Part shown: piece after piece, positions 1 to 12,372 of the stretch | Layout: every line of letters starts with the position of its first letter | Position numbering within the stretch: the first letter of the stretch is position 1 | Source: Paralvinella palmiformis | Taxonomy: Eukaryota; Annelida; Polychaeta; Terebellida; Alvinellidae | Length of the DNA stretch: 64,000 bases | NCBI GenBank assembly: GCA_025642065.1 | Contig: JAODUP010001190.1 | Span: 28,128 to 92,127 of the forward strand | Reading direction: 5' to 3' | Translations under genes and position numbers: made by a program | The notes under the pieces: generated by a model | Told to the model about the DNA's origin: nothing | Database searches by the model: none | Seen by the model: only the letters and a program-made list of their open reading frames with translations

Positions 1-80
1 ACCGCCACCCAAATCACTTATACAGTCAATACTGCCATTACTTTTATACTTCTAACGGCCAGATAACACAAAACCTCAAA

Positions 81-83
81 CAC

Positions 84-134
<51 letters not shown>
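81..134. repeat. (CA)n(TA)n microsatellite
   Basis: Compound dinucleotide tract. Confidence 0.95.
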
Positions 135-320
135 ACATTTTAGATAATATGTTCTTTACTCTCTTTCAGTCAAATGGGAGTCTCTCACCTCAATAAAAAC
201 ATGTTTATGGGAATTAATTTTGTTATCTCTGACATTTAAATAAATAGGAAAGAGATAGCGATAACAAGTCTCTCGGTATTATATCTTACTTGATGGCTGA
301 TATATCTCTTGATATCAGAT

Positions 321-456
321 CAGTTTCCAGACTCGTGAGACGTGCGTTAGTCGATCCACGGACATACCTGGATGCACGGATACTTGACTGGTTCTACTAA
401 GCGTCACCGCGTTGACCACGCCAGGTATGTTCACGAGAACCAAGCTTGGAAATGCG
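321..456 (+). repeat. Dispersed repeat D1, copy 1
   Basis: Similar along its length to 62873-63010 (TTTCCAG, CACGGATACTTGACT, TTCTACTAA.CGTCA, TTGACCAC). Contains 10-bp inverted arms ACATACCTGG/CCAGGTATGT at about 363-429. Confidence 0.75.
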
Positions 457-2380
457 TTTTAGTCGTGTAGCAAACATGGAAGTTATTTATCTTGTCATTA
501 TATCATCATATTGTCCATTTATTTGTAGTCGTTTGGTATTGTTTAACCAGTAAAGCTGTCATCAGTGTTGGCCTCCTCAGGGCATCTCCTATTTACCATA
601 TTAAGTGGAGCTCAGCTGACAATATTTATATAATGTCGAAATAGCAGCCCGGCTCGTCTCTGTTAGGCTTTTTACACATATATAACCGGACTTGTGATTA
701 ATGTCTCATTTTGGCTGCATGTTTACATCATATTGTATATTTATTCTTGAATTATCACATTATATTGTTCGTGGCCATTCAATGCCGTCCGTCGAACGAG
801 GTACATTGATATGGGGGGGGGGGGGACGTCTTGCTTTAATGAACAATTTCTCTCAAATTTGAGGTACTAATCAAGAACAAAGAATAAACAATATACCGGA
901 TATTTACTTCTACACTTAAATAAATTTAAAAAAATGTCGTCCCCGGAGAACATAATCAGTGCCAACACATCAGATTCCGACCAGCTACCTGCAGCTGTGA
1001 GGCAAAACAGCTGTTAGAGCACCAAAACACATCTCCAGATCAAGCGGCATATATCTATTTATAGATGACTATTCATATATTTCATATCTATTTTTAAATA
1101 TTTGACGTCACACAACTGAAACGCCAAATACGTACGTACGTCGAACGAGGCTACAAACCGACCTGGTTTAATTAAAATATCCAGTTTTATAAGTTATTAT
1201 TATACAAGTGTCAAGTAGCGGTGTGCCCATTACACGCCAACTGTCATATATCTCTTATCATACAGAGGCTGTCAGACATTGTTTACTTAGAAAATCTCTT
1301 ACGCACATCAAAAAGGGCATCTTTTACGGTTCGCTAACGTGTACTTGCTCTCCACACAATGAGTGTTAGGGGCCAGCGAAGTTAAGTTTGATTATTGAAT
1401 TTTTGTTGAAAGACATATGTTGTCTTATGAATATTACTACTGTTGTTTTTGTTATTATTATTATTATGGATTGGTTTTGTTTTGAGTGAGTGTGTGAGAG
1501 TGAGAGAGCGAGAGAGTGAGTGATTTGTTTAGCGTTGGCTGTTGTCACACCTGGAATATGTTTCCAGATGTAGTAGAAGTAGTAGTAGTAGATGTTGTTG
1601 TAATAACTATAATTCCTATATTGCCACCTTTTCTCGGAGTTTATCATAACGACGTAAAAATGACACCACTTTCTTCAATTACTGGAGAAGCGACCTCAAC
1701 AATAGCATATAGTCACGTGACGTCGGGACGTGCACGAACTGAAATGAAACAGACGAGAAATGAGGCTAAACACTGTACATGTAATAGGGTTTGATACGAG
1801 TACATATGACATCTGATCGAATGCTTTTATACTAGTTCAACAAAAACGAATGGGTGACCCTCGGAAGGGAGGGCTAGAACGCCTGTGTTTCGGGCCACTA
1901 CCTGAGGGTAATATCAAATGTCGTTGGCATGCCATGTTGAGTTAGATATGATGAACTGTTGAGCAGCATCAGTCATCATCTATGAACGAAAGCTTCCGTT
2001 ATTGTTTTGTGGCTATAATCAAAAGCTTTCTGCGTATCGATTAATTTTTTGTTTAGTTTCGGCTAAGTTCTGTTTCGATTAAATGGGAGATCATAGCTGA
2101 GATGTTACAATTCGGATATTAAAATAATGACACATTGTTTAATGTTTTTAAAAGTGACACCTTCGTGTCGTAAGAGGAATCTGATAGTTAGCTGTACGTA
2201 CGTGTGTGTGGAATGTTTCAGGCTTCATTAAAATACAACGATATAACCAGCACAATTTCTCCAGTGTGTGATATAATTAAATACTTACTAGTCCGCTATC
2301 ACTGGAAGACTCTCGTCCAAAAACATTCACTTCGGTCCTATCTTGTTGTTCTGGTTCACCGATACAATAGAGGGCGCTGT

Positions 2381-2384
<4 letters not shown>
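457..2384. other. No gene recognised
   Basis: AT-rich sequence with a G-run near 811-823 and a duplicated GTCGAACGAGG (about 790 and 1140). Open frames here (for example 1516-1794) carry no recognisable domain. Confidence 0.6.
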
Positions 2385-2471
<87 letters not shown>

Positions 2472-2497
2472 ACACACACACACACACAAACACACAT

Positions 2498-2545
<48 letters not shown>
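2385..2545. repeat. (TA)n(CA)n(GA)n compound microsatellite
   Basis: Three adjoining tracts over 160 bp. The long open frames that run through it are artefacts. Confidence 0.95.
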
Positions 2546-2547
<2 letters not shown>

Positions 2548-3185
2548 AATTCATATGCCTCTAGAAAATATTCACTACTTTCCACTCATTGTAGTCATCA
2601 AAATTATATTCTATAGAACACCATTTAATAATAATAATAATAATAATAGAACAATTTGCATGCAGAAAAATATTCTTTGCGATAATAATAATTATAGTAA
2701 CACTTGGTTTCAAAAGCTTTCTTCTGTCGATAGTAGCCAATTCTTAGCTTTAAAAAATAACCTAAATTGTCGCAAAAAATCAACATTCATTATTTTCATG
2801 AAAGCAAATGTATATAGAATGTTGAAAAGCTTTAAACAACTAAGTTACACTTGACGTCGATTCGACATTTGTGACTCCAAGTTAGCTTCACGGGACATAA
2901 AGTTTATAGGAAAAATGTGAAGCTACATCACGAAGTGTCAGTATTTTATATGAATTTTATAGCATATTTAATGTTTTTTTATGTTTTAATTATGTAAATA
3001 GAGTCATTTCAATTTACTGTTTCATGTTATAGTTTGAAACCTTTTAACATTCTCTCTCTCTCTCTATGTGTGTGTGTGTGTGTACGTATGTGTGTGTGTG
3101 TGTGTGTTTTAGCTCTGTGTTATAAAGATAATTAAGATACTGGCACAGGAGTAATGTTTTTATTCAAAAGACAGTCACCTCTCTT

Positions 3186-3189
<4 letters not shown>

Positions 3190-3259
<70 letters not shown>
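3190..3259. repeat. (TA)n microsatellite, 70 bp
   Basis: Uninterrupted TA tract. Confidence 0.95.
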
Positions 3260-3262
<3 letters not shown>

Positions 3263-3789
3263 AAAACGCAAATTACGTTTTACATAAGTGATATTGGATT
3301 ATCTGAATGAAATGAAATCAACTATAATAATTGCCAAACAAGATTTTGTGTAGTAAACTACAGCCAGAAAAGATAAACCGAAATACAACATAAAAGAGAA
3401 CACAAGAAAACTAACTCAGATTCGAAGGCGGGATGGAAAAATCAAGTGCTCTGACGTCACCTGGACTAGGAGTACACAGAGTTCACATAGCCACCAGTTA
3501 GTGTTCCCGGTTCTCCTCACGCTTTCTTCGAAGATGCCGCTTTCCTCGAAACAATCGGAATCACTCTTCCTCTTGTTAGGTTCCTTCTGGCTCAAACTGA
3601 TATGATTATATGTCATCAATGGCATAACTTTAACAAGATTATTGCGTTTTGTTCTGGAATTATTCCTGGCCAACACTTTTACATGCTTTTGTACGGGTTC
3701 TACAGACTTCCGATCAAACATTAATGTCGCACACTGGAATTATTATGGTTATATAAGTATGAAAATGCCTGGCTTAAACATTAAAATTA

Positions 3790-4160
3790 CGCTATCAACA
3801 GACATGGGTCAATTCAATTCCGGAATTGGAATTGATTATTTAAAAACATGAATTGGATTTGATAAATTGGAATTGAAGTTTCCCCAAAAACAATAATCTA
3901 GAAATTAATTTACCATTAACTTTTTTAATTCAGAAATATTTCTTCCATGATAATCCTACTTGGAATATAAACTACTCGGAGTAGGTATTCCAAGTAGGTA
4001 CTCGGAGTACCTACTCATGGTAAAAAAATTGTTGGTAAGAGTCGGTAAAAAACGGAATTGGAACTGAAAAGTTTGAATTGGTATTGAAAAATTTGATGTG
4101 GAATTGACAAAATGGAATTGATTACCAATAACAAAGATTACCAATAACAAAGAAATAAAA
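3790..4160 (+). repeat. GAATTG-rich low-complexity region with nested palindromes
   Basis: Many interspersed GGAATTG/GAATTGG motifs flank a palindromic core at about 3970-4016. It ends with a duplicated ATTACCAATAACAAAG (about 4117-4150). No coding signal. Confidence 0.7.
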
Positions 4161-5130
4161 TAAACCGAAAGTATACTTCAAATGAATTAATTCAAGCGTC
4201 CTGTATGACAATTGATATTAACACACCTCATTGCATTATAAACATAGTAACATATGGTTTTTGATGTTTGTGCTTTGGGGGATTGACGCTTTATTGAAGT
4301 TGTGTTTGTTATAAACGTTATTCAGAGCTTTTTTAATTTTGAAGTATTTATTTCAACCTACTTGACACTAAATAATCCGAAAAACATTTTGTATATAGAT
4401 AGTGTTCCAATTAATGTTTTCATTGAAGTATTTTTATTTTAAAATGTTTATTCTTGAAACCATATTCCCTGTCCTTGAGAACGGCCTTCCCAGAGTTATA
4501 GTGTCAACCTTTTCGGCTGATTCTAATACATCTTCCGAACGTTTTATTTTCTTTTTCTTTAACCTTGTCGGTCCTAATGATCCCGTGGTATCACTCCAAA
4601 TGATTTCTCATTTTAATCTATTAATTCGGTCCTACCAATCAGAACCTGAGCTGCGTATCTGTTCAATCGGTACTAAAATATCATCACCGAGAGATGGACG
4701 ATGGTAATCAGGAAGAGAAGAGTCCTCAAGGTGCACTTATAAATGTGTATATACAGAAGAACGTAAATATCTTTTGTCAATTGCAAATGGCCACCGCATT
4801 AGTTCTTATGCAGTCTATATCCGTCATTATGCCAAATGTGTTTTGGGTGAAAGCGCTCGTAATATTTGAGCAATTGTTTATTGAATCGCACGTTAAACAG
4901 CTAATATTATTAAATGGCTTTGAATTCCAACAGCTAATATTCGGAAGAGTGGTATTTTCGCATCGTTTTATTATTTGTAATTATCTATCAATCTTGCCAT
5001 TTAAAGGGACAGCCCACCCTCAGATCAATCTGCTGGGTTCAAGTGACCTCAGCACTCAGGAGCTTCCGGTGTCTGTATTTATATTGGTACGTTGGTGTTT
5101 TGTGGTATTTTCTAAGCTAATTGGAGTTAA

Positions 5131-6145
5131 CAAAGACCATATATAATAAGACATAAGGGACAGCGAGCAATAGCTTACGGCATTGTGTGAAATAAACCGT
5201 TAGCAGCGTCGCCTTGCGGAAAACATGGTAGACTATGTTTTTTTTCGAATGGACTTTCACAAGAGAAGTCGGCTTTAAACAGACATTAGACAAACTAACT
5301 GGATATAAGCAAGGACAAAAGTTAAATAAATGGGGAAAGGAGTAAAAGTGGCATCTATAGTATAGATAATGAGTGGGCTGGGACTATGAAATGAATTAGA
5401 AAGTTGGATTTGCCACTCATTTGGTGCAGTTGAAAAGTGTAATAAGTAGGCCTAGTCACTAGTGTAGAATTATTTTTGGCATGATTTATTTTACGAAGCA
5501 AGGCGCGTTATGATAGATATGTGTCTACATGACTATTAATATTACTGATCATGTGTTTCAGACACCATGTTATGTTTCTTTCACATAATCACCATGCTAA
5601 ATATATATAGGCCAATGAGCAAATATATTCTGGAAATAAAACAAGGCAGTGAGTTAAATCAATCCACTTTATTATATGCAAATGTTATCACATGACATGA
5701 ATGTAATATGAAATAAAAATAACACACATTATATACAAGATCTACAACTAGAAAGCTCTGAATGTAATCCTTAAATATTCAATAAATGATATGTTGTGCT
5801 TTATATTATTTACTTATATTATATAAGAGTATGTATTTTGAATTTTATAGTAATAATTACATTTTACATGCAGACACAAGAAATACTAATTAATGACACT
5901 GATCAATCAACACTGCCTTAATTAAAAAAGTTACAGTTCTTTTTACCCTTGCAACTATAGAATTCTCTAATATTCACACGTAAAACATGATGTAGACAGA
6001 TATTAATATACAAGTGTACGACCAAATGTAATGTTTTACAAGAATCACATTCTAACTTTCCTTGCATCTTTCGCAGCAAAAGTGTTACTACTATAGAACT
6101 AACTTTACTCATGTGGAGAATCTTTTCAATATTATTACAGAATTT
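5131..6145 (-). mobile_element. P-element/THAP9-like transposon remnant, copy 1 (3' part)
   Basis: Shares long near-identical blocks with 29096-29805 (for example around 5410-5540, 5600-5900 and 5970-6140). Compared with that copy it has about 230 extra bases at 5171-5406 and about 70 at 5540-5600. On the minus strand 6172-5918 it encodes KILHMSKVSS, KLECDSCKTLHLVVHLY and LHHVLRVNIRE, the same C-terminal block as the second copy. It is a truncated relic with no intact transposase. Confidence 0.7.
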
Positions 6146-6199
6146 GATAATAAACAGAATAAAAACAGTCATGATGATGATAGATATCTTGTAAGATCC

Positions 6200-8984
6200 T
6201 ATTAATTACCAATAACTACCGAGAATAAGACACAAATTCAGAGAACAGAACAGCGGGCGTACTAAAAAAACTAAATGACAGGTGTATGTGTCGGAGGACT
6301 ACGCATTGTGAATGTGCGACTAACTCATAAATGTGTATAAAGACTTATAATAATAATAATAATAATAATAAATATTATTATTACTATAGACTGAATATAT
6401 TAACGGATGTAAAGTGCTTTTTAGTCTCTCGATCTCGATACATTAAATTTTGACAATTACTTGTAAATTATTATATTAAATGTGTTCGTTACCTCAGGTC
6501 AACTCATCAGTAGATGAAAACAAAGCAATAGTGTTGCATCCCTGTACGAATATATATGTACACTAGGGTATTAGATGGTTTTGTCGTGGTTACTTGGAAA
6601 ACAAAGGAAAATATAAGTCTTTGGTAATGAAAGAAATCAAATGTTACTGGATGAAAAATATTAAATTTATATTTATGCGGTTCTAAACTCTAGTCTTTAT
6701 CAGAAAACCAATTAATATTCCTCATTAATTCCGGAGGAAGCGCCGTAAAGTTGGGGAAATTAGGGCAAACCAAACAACTTAAGGCCAAATTGTTTTTATG
6801 TATATGTTTTCTATATTTTGGCCTAACACTATATATTATTTCTAAAATGAACAAACTGTGTTCACATGTAACCCAAAAGAAATACCTGTATAACAATCAT
6901 TTATACTCAACAAGGGAGGGATATTCGGGGGGGGGGGGTCAACATTTATGATGATTGCCACTTACCCTCTTGAATTTGTTTTATAAAAAAGCCTATTCCT
7001 TGAACACAACTCTCTTCCCACTATAAAAGCCTATGGTAGTCCTTCGGTGAGGCTTTCGATATGCACTTGAAAGATTTTTCCTCTATCAGCACCATAAAAA
7101 CCTATATCTAGAAAAGGGACGGGGCAGTCTAGAAAAATTAAGGTGTCTGGGCCACTGTACCCCCCAAATCCGCCTATGGTGTGTATGTGTGGGACAGCAA
7201 GAATAGGTTGATGTATCAGCGCCACAGCTTCATTTGTTCTGTTGCCTGGGACAGTAATGATATTGGATCAGGACGATCACCGACACAAACAATCGGTGAT
7301 TAAGTAATTAGGCAAATGTGATTGATATATATATATATATAATACAATAATTCTTTGATCTCTGTTCTTGATCAAGGGCTGTTCGCATCATGTGACAGCC
7401 TAGGTATCACAATACAACATACAATTAATATTTGTATATCTAAAGTGGGCGAACGTCACGGGAACTGTCACAAATATGACCAACGACTTCACAAAACCTC
7501 AGAGTACACTATGTATGGAACACAAAAACGATTAAATCACGTTTTCGGTACTTTATATATTGATGTACATTAATATAAATAGTAAATCACAACATATTTT
7601 GTTGTAACATAAACACGATATAATAAAATATATTTTACCAATAATACAGCTAAATATAGATCAGGGGTATCCCGGTATTTTCCACCGCATCCCGTTGCCC
7701 ATGCAAATGTCGAATCATGAAATATAATCTCCACGATTTTGCTATATCCAACAATACAACATTTATGTACTGATTCATTTGAAATGGTCAAGAAAACCTA
7801 AATACCATTATCTATCTAAGAGTTTACATTTTCTTTTCTTAAGTTTCTGGTTTTATTGATGGTTGTCGTTTTGGTAATTTTGATTATCTGTCTTATCTTT
7901 GAAGTCTGTAGAGTTTTCGGGATTGAGAGACCGTTATCAGTTTAAAAAAAAAATTTGATTGATTTAGTTACCTTTATCCTGTTAAATCTGTTGAACATTT
8001 AAATTTTCATTGGCTCATTTGCTGTCCCAGAGTGTGTGAGACACTTTAAACTTGTTCATACATGGATGTTACTCCTAATTTCCTTGACCATGAAAGGTAC
8101 GCCTAATATCAACATACTGGAGCCTAACTATACTACGTAGTGTTTATATTAATTCCATTGTTTTTAACGATCTCTAATATTTTCATAGTTATTGTTTATC
8201 CATCATTTTAGGGGTATTTATTGTTTTGTTGTAGGTGTAAATGGGTGGTTCTTGGCTAATCTGCTCATTTCTGACTTTCAATATTTGCATAAAAAATCGA
8301 ATATTTTTAAACCGCTTGTTGTTTTTATCTTATATTTGGAGATACTAGCATACTAGAAAAGGGACAAGCAGCGCACATTTTGGTACAAGTCCCTACAAAA
8401 TGACCCATCGGAGTATAGTGACCCCCATCATTACATCATTACTGTAGCGTATATTTAAAGACCTATTTTACAACAAAGTAACAGAAATTTCCTGCGAAAT
8501 TAGCATCAGAAAATATTCAATAGCTACAAATCAATATGTGAAAAGTGCATTGAACATTTTCGACTCGCACAAAAATAAAGAAGGCACATATTTTACTCAT
8601 GACACTTTGTACACAGTACTTGAACTGCTCCCAATGTGCACAATGCAATGGGTAGTACTAATCATTACACAATAAGTTCGGGATGCATTGTCTAGATTTG
8701 AGAGACTGCATTGCTATTGATGTCATTCCAATAAACCCATTGTATTTGATCGGAATGAACAAAGCATGAAAAAACGATTTAAAAAAACAGGATGCTTTAT
8801 TTTCACTAGAAAAGCGGTAGATATCTGTTACTACTCGTGGCGCTGCCCAAGTCACTCGGCATGAATCTTAAAAACCTTACGAAAAACCAGAACATTGGCC
8901 GTCCACAGAAGGCTTATTCTGAATAACGAAATGACCCAAGGAGTAATCATTATTTTTCGCCTATAGGCCTATTTTCCACCTCTA
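6200..8984. other. No gene recognised
   Basis: AT-rich, with an (ATA)n tract near 6349-6372, a G-run at about 6928-6937 and a small TA tract at 7327. Nothing codes convincingly. Confidence 0.55.
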
Positions 8985-9500
8985 CAATATTTCATCCATC
9001 CGAAATTGTCTTTCAAAAGAGTCTGCCATCACACTTGTACATGTTTTTATCAGTAGCCGGTTGGACTACTGCAATGTCCTGCTAGTTGGCATAACAGAAA
9101 CATCTCTAGTCAAGCTTCAACGAGTACAAAATACGACAACTCGACTTGTAACTAAAACTAGAAAGAGAGACCACATCACCCCCATACTCAAAGCACTCCA
9201 CTGGTTTCCGTCAGACACATGATTATATTTAAGGTTCTTCTTCTAGCATTTAAAGCCCTCAACAATTTGGCACCGGACTATCTAACACTACTGTTGGACA
9301 CATATAAACCCCAACACCAACTAATATTGTCTGACTCATTTCTGCTGACTGTTCCTCGTACAAGATTACAAATGGCTGGAGCATTTTCTCACTTTGCCCC
9401 ACTGATGTGGAACGATCTGCCACTTCGTATCAGGAGCACGGATAAAGTAGATAACTTTAAATCTATGCTAAAGCTTCACTTATCCACACAGGCATATGGC
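8985..9500 (+). mobile_element. Non-LTR retrotransposon reverse transcriptase C-terminus (CR1/L2-like), frame-broken
   Basis: One frame gives SRLDYCNVLLVGI, LVKLQRVQNTTTRLVTKTRKRDHITPILKALHWFP. After a frameshift near 9210 the frame 9219-9503 gives FKVLLLAFKALNNLAPDYL, VPRTRLQMAG, FAPLMWNDLPLRIRS and FKSMLKLHLS. This is the standard C-terminal block of CR1/L2/Jockey-type reverse transcriptases. It is followed by a short 3' UTR and an (ATT)n tail near 9604, typical of CR1/L2 ends. Dead copy. Confidence 0.85.
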
Positions 9501-9563
9501 TGACCACTTTAACTTGTATATAATGTAAATGTGTTTATTTCATATTCTTAAGCGCTCTTGAAC

Positions 9564-9701
9564 TAAGCATTAGGATATGTGGCGCTATAATAAGTCCTAA
9601 GTTATTATTATTATTATGATTATTATTATTGCCGTGGTAGGGGCTGGGGTAATATTTACAACTCACTGTGCCATGGACGCGCCCCCGGCAAAAGTGGACA
9701 T
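9564..9701 (+). repeat. Repeat module unit 1 (LINE tail plus GC-rich segment)
   Basis: Runs from TAAGCATTAGGATATG through an (ATT)n tract to a GC-rich block ending AAAAGTGGACAT. Near-identical unit 2 is at 9971-10119. The first part is the 3' end of the LINE at 8985-9500. Confidence 0.85.
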
Positions 9702-9970
9702 GGTCTTAGGGGCCTATCCATTTGGTAAGTACGCATAAACATCCTCCCCCATAAGCCCAAAAATGGCACAAATGTACATGCATACGCAAATAACCCCAAG
9801 ATTCCCAGACCCTCCTCTCCCCTTCAGTGGGTATATACTAAAAGTATGGCCCCTTATCACGTTAGCTACATGCAAATTCCCCAAAGAAATTCCGGGCGTT
9901 ATATTAAACACGACTTTAAACACCTCATATACTTCCAGTGCTTTGTACCGGTCGTTTCACTCTTCATAAG

Positions 9971-10007
9971 TAAGCATTAGGATATGTGGGGCTATTATAA
10001 GTCCTAA

Positions 10008-10039
<32 letters not shown>

Positions 10040-10119
10040 TTTATTATTGCCGTGGTAGGGGCTGGGGTAATATTTACAACTGACTGTGCCATGGACGCGC
10101 CCCCGGCAAAAGTGGACAT
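9971..10119 (+). repeat. Repeat module unit 2
   Basis: Second copy of the 9564-9701 module, with a longer ATT tract. The 270 bp between the copies shows no coding signal. Confidence 0.85.
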
Positions 10120-10382
10120 TAGAAAGTCATCCCGAAAACTCAGGTCATCCAGTCAGATACTATTGCAGGTGCCAGTGTCTCGGCTCAAGTCATATGGTGA
10201 TTGAGCGTTTAGTCTCTTCTAAAAACACACCTATTTAAGGTCGCTTTCACAGATAAATAATTATTATCTTTTAAATCATTACATGGTTTTTACAGACATT
10301 ATTTGGGGTATTATTAAATTACATATTATTTGTACAGCGCCTTTGAATGGCTCCTGCTAGTAAGGGCGCTTTATTAAATATA

Positions 10383-10422
<40 letters not shown>

Positions 10423-10432
10423 TATTATCATA
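10120..10432 (+). mobile_element. CR1/L2-like non-LTR 3' end, internally deleted
   Basis: Closely matches the minus strand of 57371-57732 but lacks about 110 bp in the middle, between the block ending GGTGATTG and the block TCTAAAAACACACC. It ends AGGGCGCTTTATTAAATATACATT followed by (ATT)n, the LINE 3' terminus. Confidence 0.8.
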
Positions 10433-10608
10433 ATAAGCCTGCACAGAACAAACAAGAAACAAACAGACGAACATATTTTCACTTTTGCATCATAGCACTT
10501 TAAAGGGACACTTGTCACTACCTAAGCTGTTTTTTTCTGGTTACATGTATTGATATTCATGTAGGCCTACAACAATAATATGGCTCCTTGTTTGGAATGA
10601 TGGAACTG

Positions 10609-10911
10609 CTACCTTCGGTCCCATTCATCAAGATCCTCTTGCTTATTGTCCGCCTCCCAAATTTTCGGCTCTAACTGGTAAAGCCGGCTGATTGCCCGTT
10701 GGAGCTCTGGTATGAACGTAATTATATCTGTATACTCATACCAGACATCGTTGTCCTTCCTGCCAGGCCAGAATAATCTATTTCGTCCTACTCTGTGCAT
10801 AGCATTTACCATGACTGATTCCTCGTCTGCGTCATTAATAATGCCTGGAAAGCCTTTGTCGTATCTAACAATGCAGTACTTAACGATAAGTTCTTTCTGG
10901 AAGGCATACAC
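10609..10911 (-). CDS. Unidentified 100-aa ORF, probably transposon-derived fragment
   Basis: Open frame with a complex, low-repeat protein: VKYCIVRYDKGFPGIINDADEE, NAMHRVGRNRLFWPGRKDNDVWYEY, ITFIPELQRAISRLYQLEPKIWE. The pattern YD...FPG...D.DE...V..MHRVG.NR.FWP...D..WY recalls a short domain met in many copies in invertebrate genomes next to transposon genes, but I cannot name the family. No introns, promoter or 3' signal are apparent and the start Met is arbitrary. It could equally be a single exon of a host gene. Confidence 0.4.
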   Translation of the reverse strand: MYAFQKELIVKYCIVRYDKGFPGIINDADEESVMVNAMHRVGRNRLFWPGRKDNDVWYEYTDIITFIPELQRAISRLYQLEPKIWEADNKQEDLDEWDRR

Positions 10912-11578
10912 TGGTTGTAGTATGGACTATTCGCCACCACGCCATTATCTGATGGCAACACTGAATTCTATTGTTTACGGTACTTGCGCTTAAATCGACG
11001 ACGGGGCTAAAAAGCGGGAATATTTTTGTTTCATTGTAATTTCGTGTAAATTTGTCATTGGGTGCAAACATTAACACTATAATCAATGTTTTGGTAAAGT
11101 TTCAATGTTCTGAAGGTGATCTTTAACGTCAAACTCTGTTAACAATGAGAATGGGATCGTTATGCGACAGCGTATTTTGGCAGTACCATGTATCTGTTAA
11201 TGATCGTCATTGTGCTTCTATCGTTATATTATCTGTCGATTTAACTTGGTTCAGTAGATACCTATACATTATCATTTATTCTAGCTTACAAAACTTTAAT
11301 TATGTGACAATTATTATGGCCGTTTTCTCTAAAATGCATGGCGACAGCAATTGACCAGATTTGCTAAGAACCACCTAAATAGGTAATCTTTTATTACAGG
11401 TACAAACTTAGATGATAAATATGAAGGAAGACGCTAATCGTGTAACGAGGACTTCTATATTCAAGAATAGTTCATTAAAATCCAACTCATCTTCATAGTC
11501 TGACAAACCGGTTGAAACCAAATATTACAATTGGTGTTTTAAACATGTCGTTGACACAGTTTAAAAAATAGAGATAAA

Positions 11579-11830
11579 GCCTTACATTTTCCTGCACGTG
11601 TCGTGTGGACATTATTAATGAACCCGATGGAAACCACACTAGAACTGCCATCATTAGTATTGTTTCTTCATCTGAAACAACAATTAGATTGTCTTTTTGT
11701 CAAGATAACGCCTTACGTCATGTGCACAATATAAATGAACCTGATGGAAAGAACCTTTTAACTGCCTTCATTAGAGTCATTTCTTCGTCTGAACCAACAA
11801 TTATATTAATTGACATAGCAAAATAAACAC
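11579..11830 (+). repeat. Tandem duplication of a ~117-bp unit
   Basis: Two units with a 117-bp period; both contain AATGAACC.GATGGAAA, CCTTCATTAG-like sequence and TTTCTTC.TCTGAA. Both stay open in the same frame (INEPDG...SSSE.TI), but codon pattern and length give no case for a gene. Confidence 0.75.
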
Positions 11831-11837
11831 TCTCGGA

Positions 11838-12026
11838 CATTTACTCAAAGCTTGTTAGTAGTTTATATGGTGATTGTTTGTCACATCTGAAGTTAATGCA
11901 CAGTTCTAAAAAAAGACCTCCTGAAAAAAAGCCTTCATAAGTTTGCAGCAAGACATTTACTCAAAGCTTGTCAGTAGTTTATATCGTGATTGTTTGTCAC
12001 ATCTGAAGTTAATGCACAGTTCTAAA
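11838..12026 (+). repeat. Tandem duplication of a ~114-bp unit
   Basis: GACATTTACTCAAAGCTTGT through TTAATGCACAGTTCTAAA occurs at 11838-11910 and 11952-12026, nearly identical. Confidence 0.85.
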
Positions 12027-12316
12027 GGTGGCAAAATATACTTCAGGGATTGTAGCTGTTAATGCAGAAATAGAAGATGAGAAAATGTACTTGCATGATT
12101 GCAATTATAGGGGCGTAAGTATTAAGGGAAAGGGAATACATCAATTCCACTTTCCCCATTCAGCATATACCTAGAAAGGAAACTTAAATATTGGTTGAAC
12201 ACAACATTCCCTCTAAGAAATGGTAGCTATTAAGAAATTTGTCATAACTAGGACTGACAGCAAGCATTAATAGATAAACATAGAAAATGACCGTGTATTA
12301 GATAGAAATTTAGTTC

Positions 12317-12368
<52 letters not shown>
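12317..12368. repeat. (TA)n(TG)n microsatellite
   Basis: Compound tract. Confidence 0.95.

Positions 12369-12372
<4 letters not shown>

Noticed and set aside
2204..2854. 216-residue open frame
   Set aside because: Runs through TA, CA, GA and AAT microsatellites; the protein is low complexity with no domain.
4694..5146. 150-residue open frame ending near the P-like remnant
   Set aside because: AT-rich, no recognisable domain, no splice context; could be part of a transposon but evidence is too weak.
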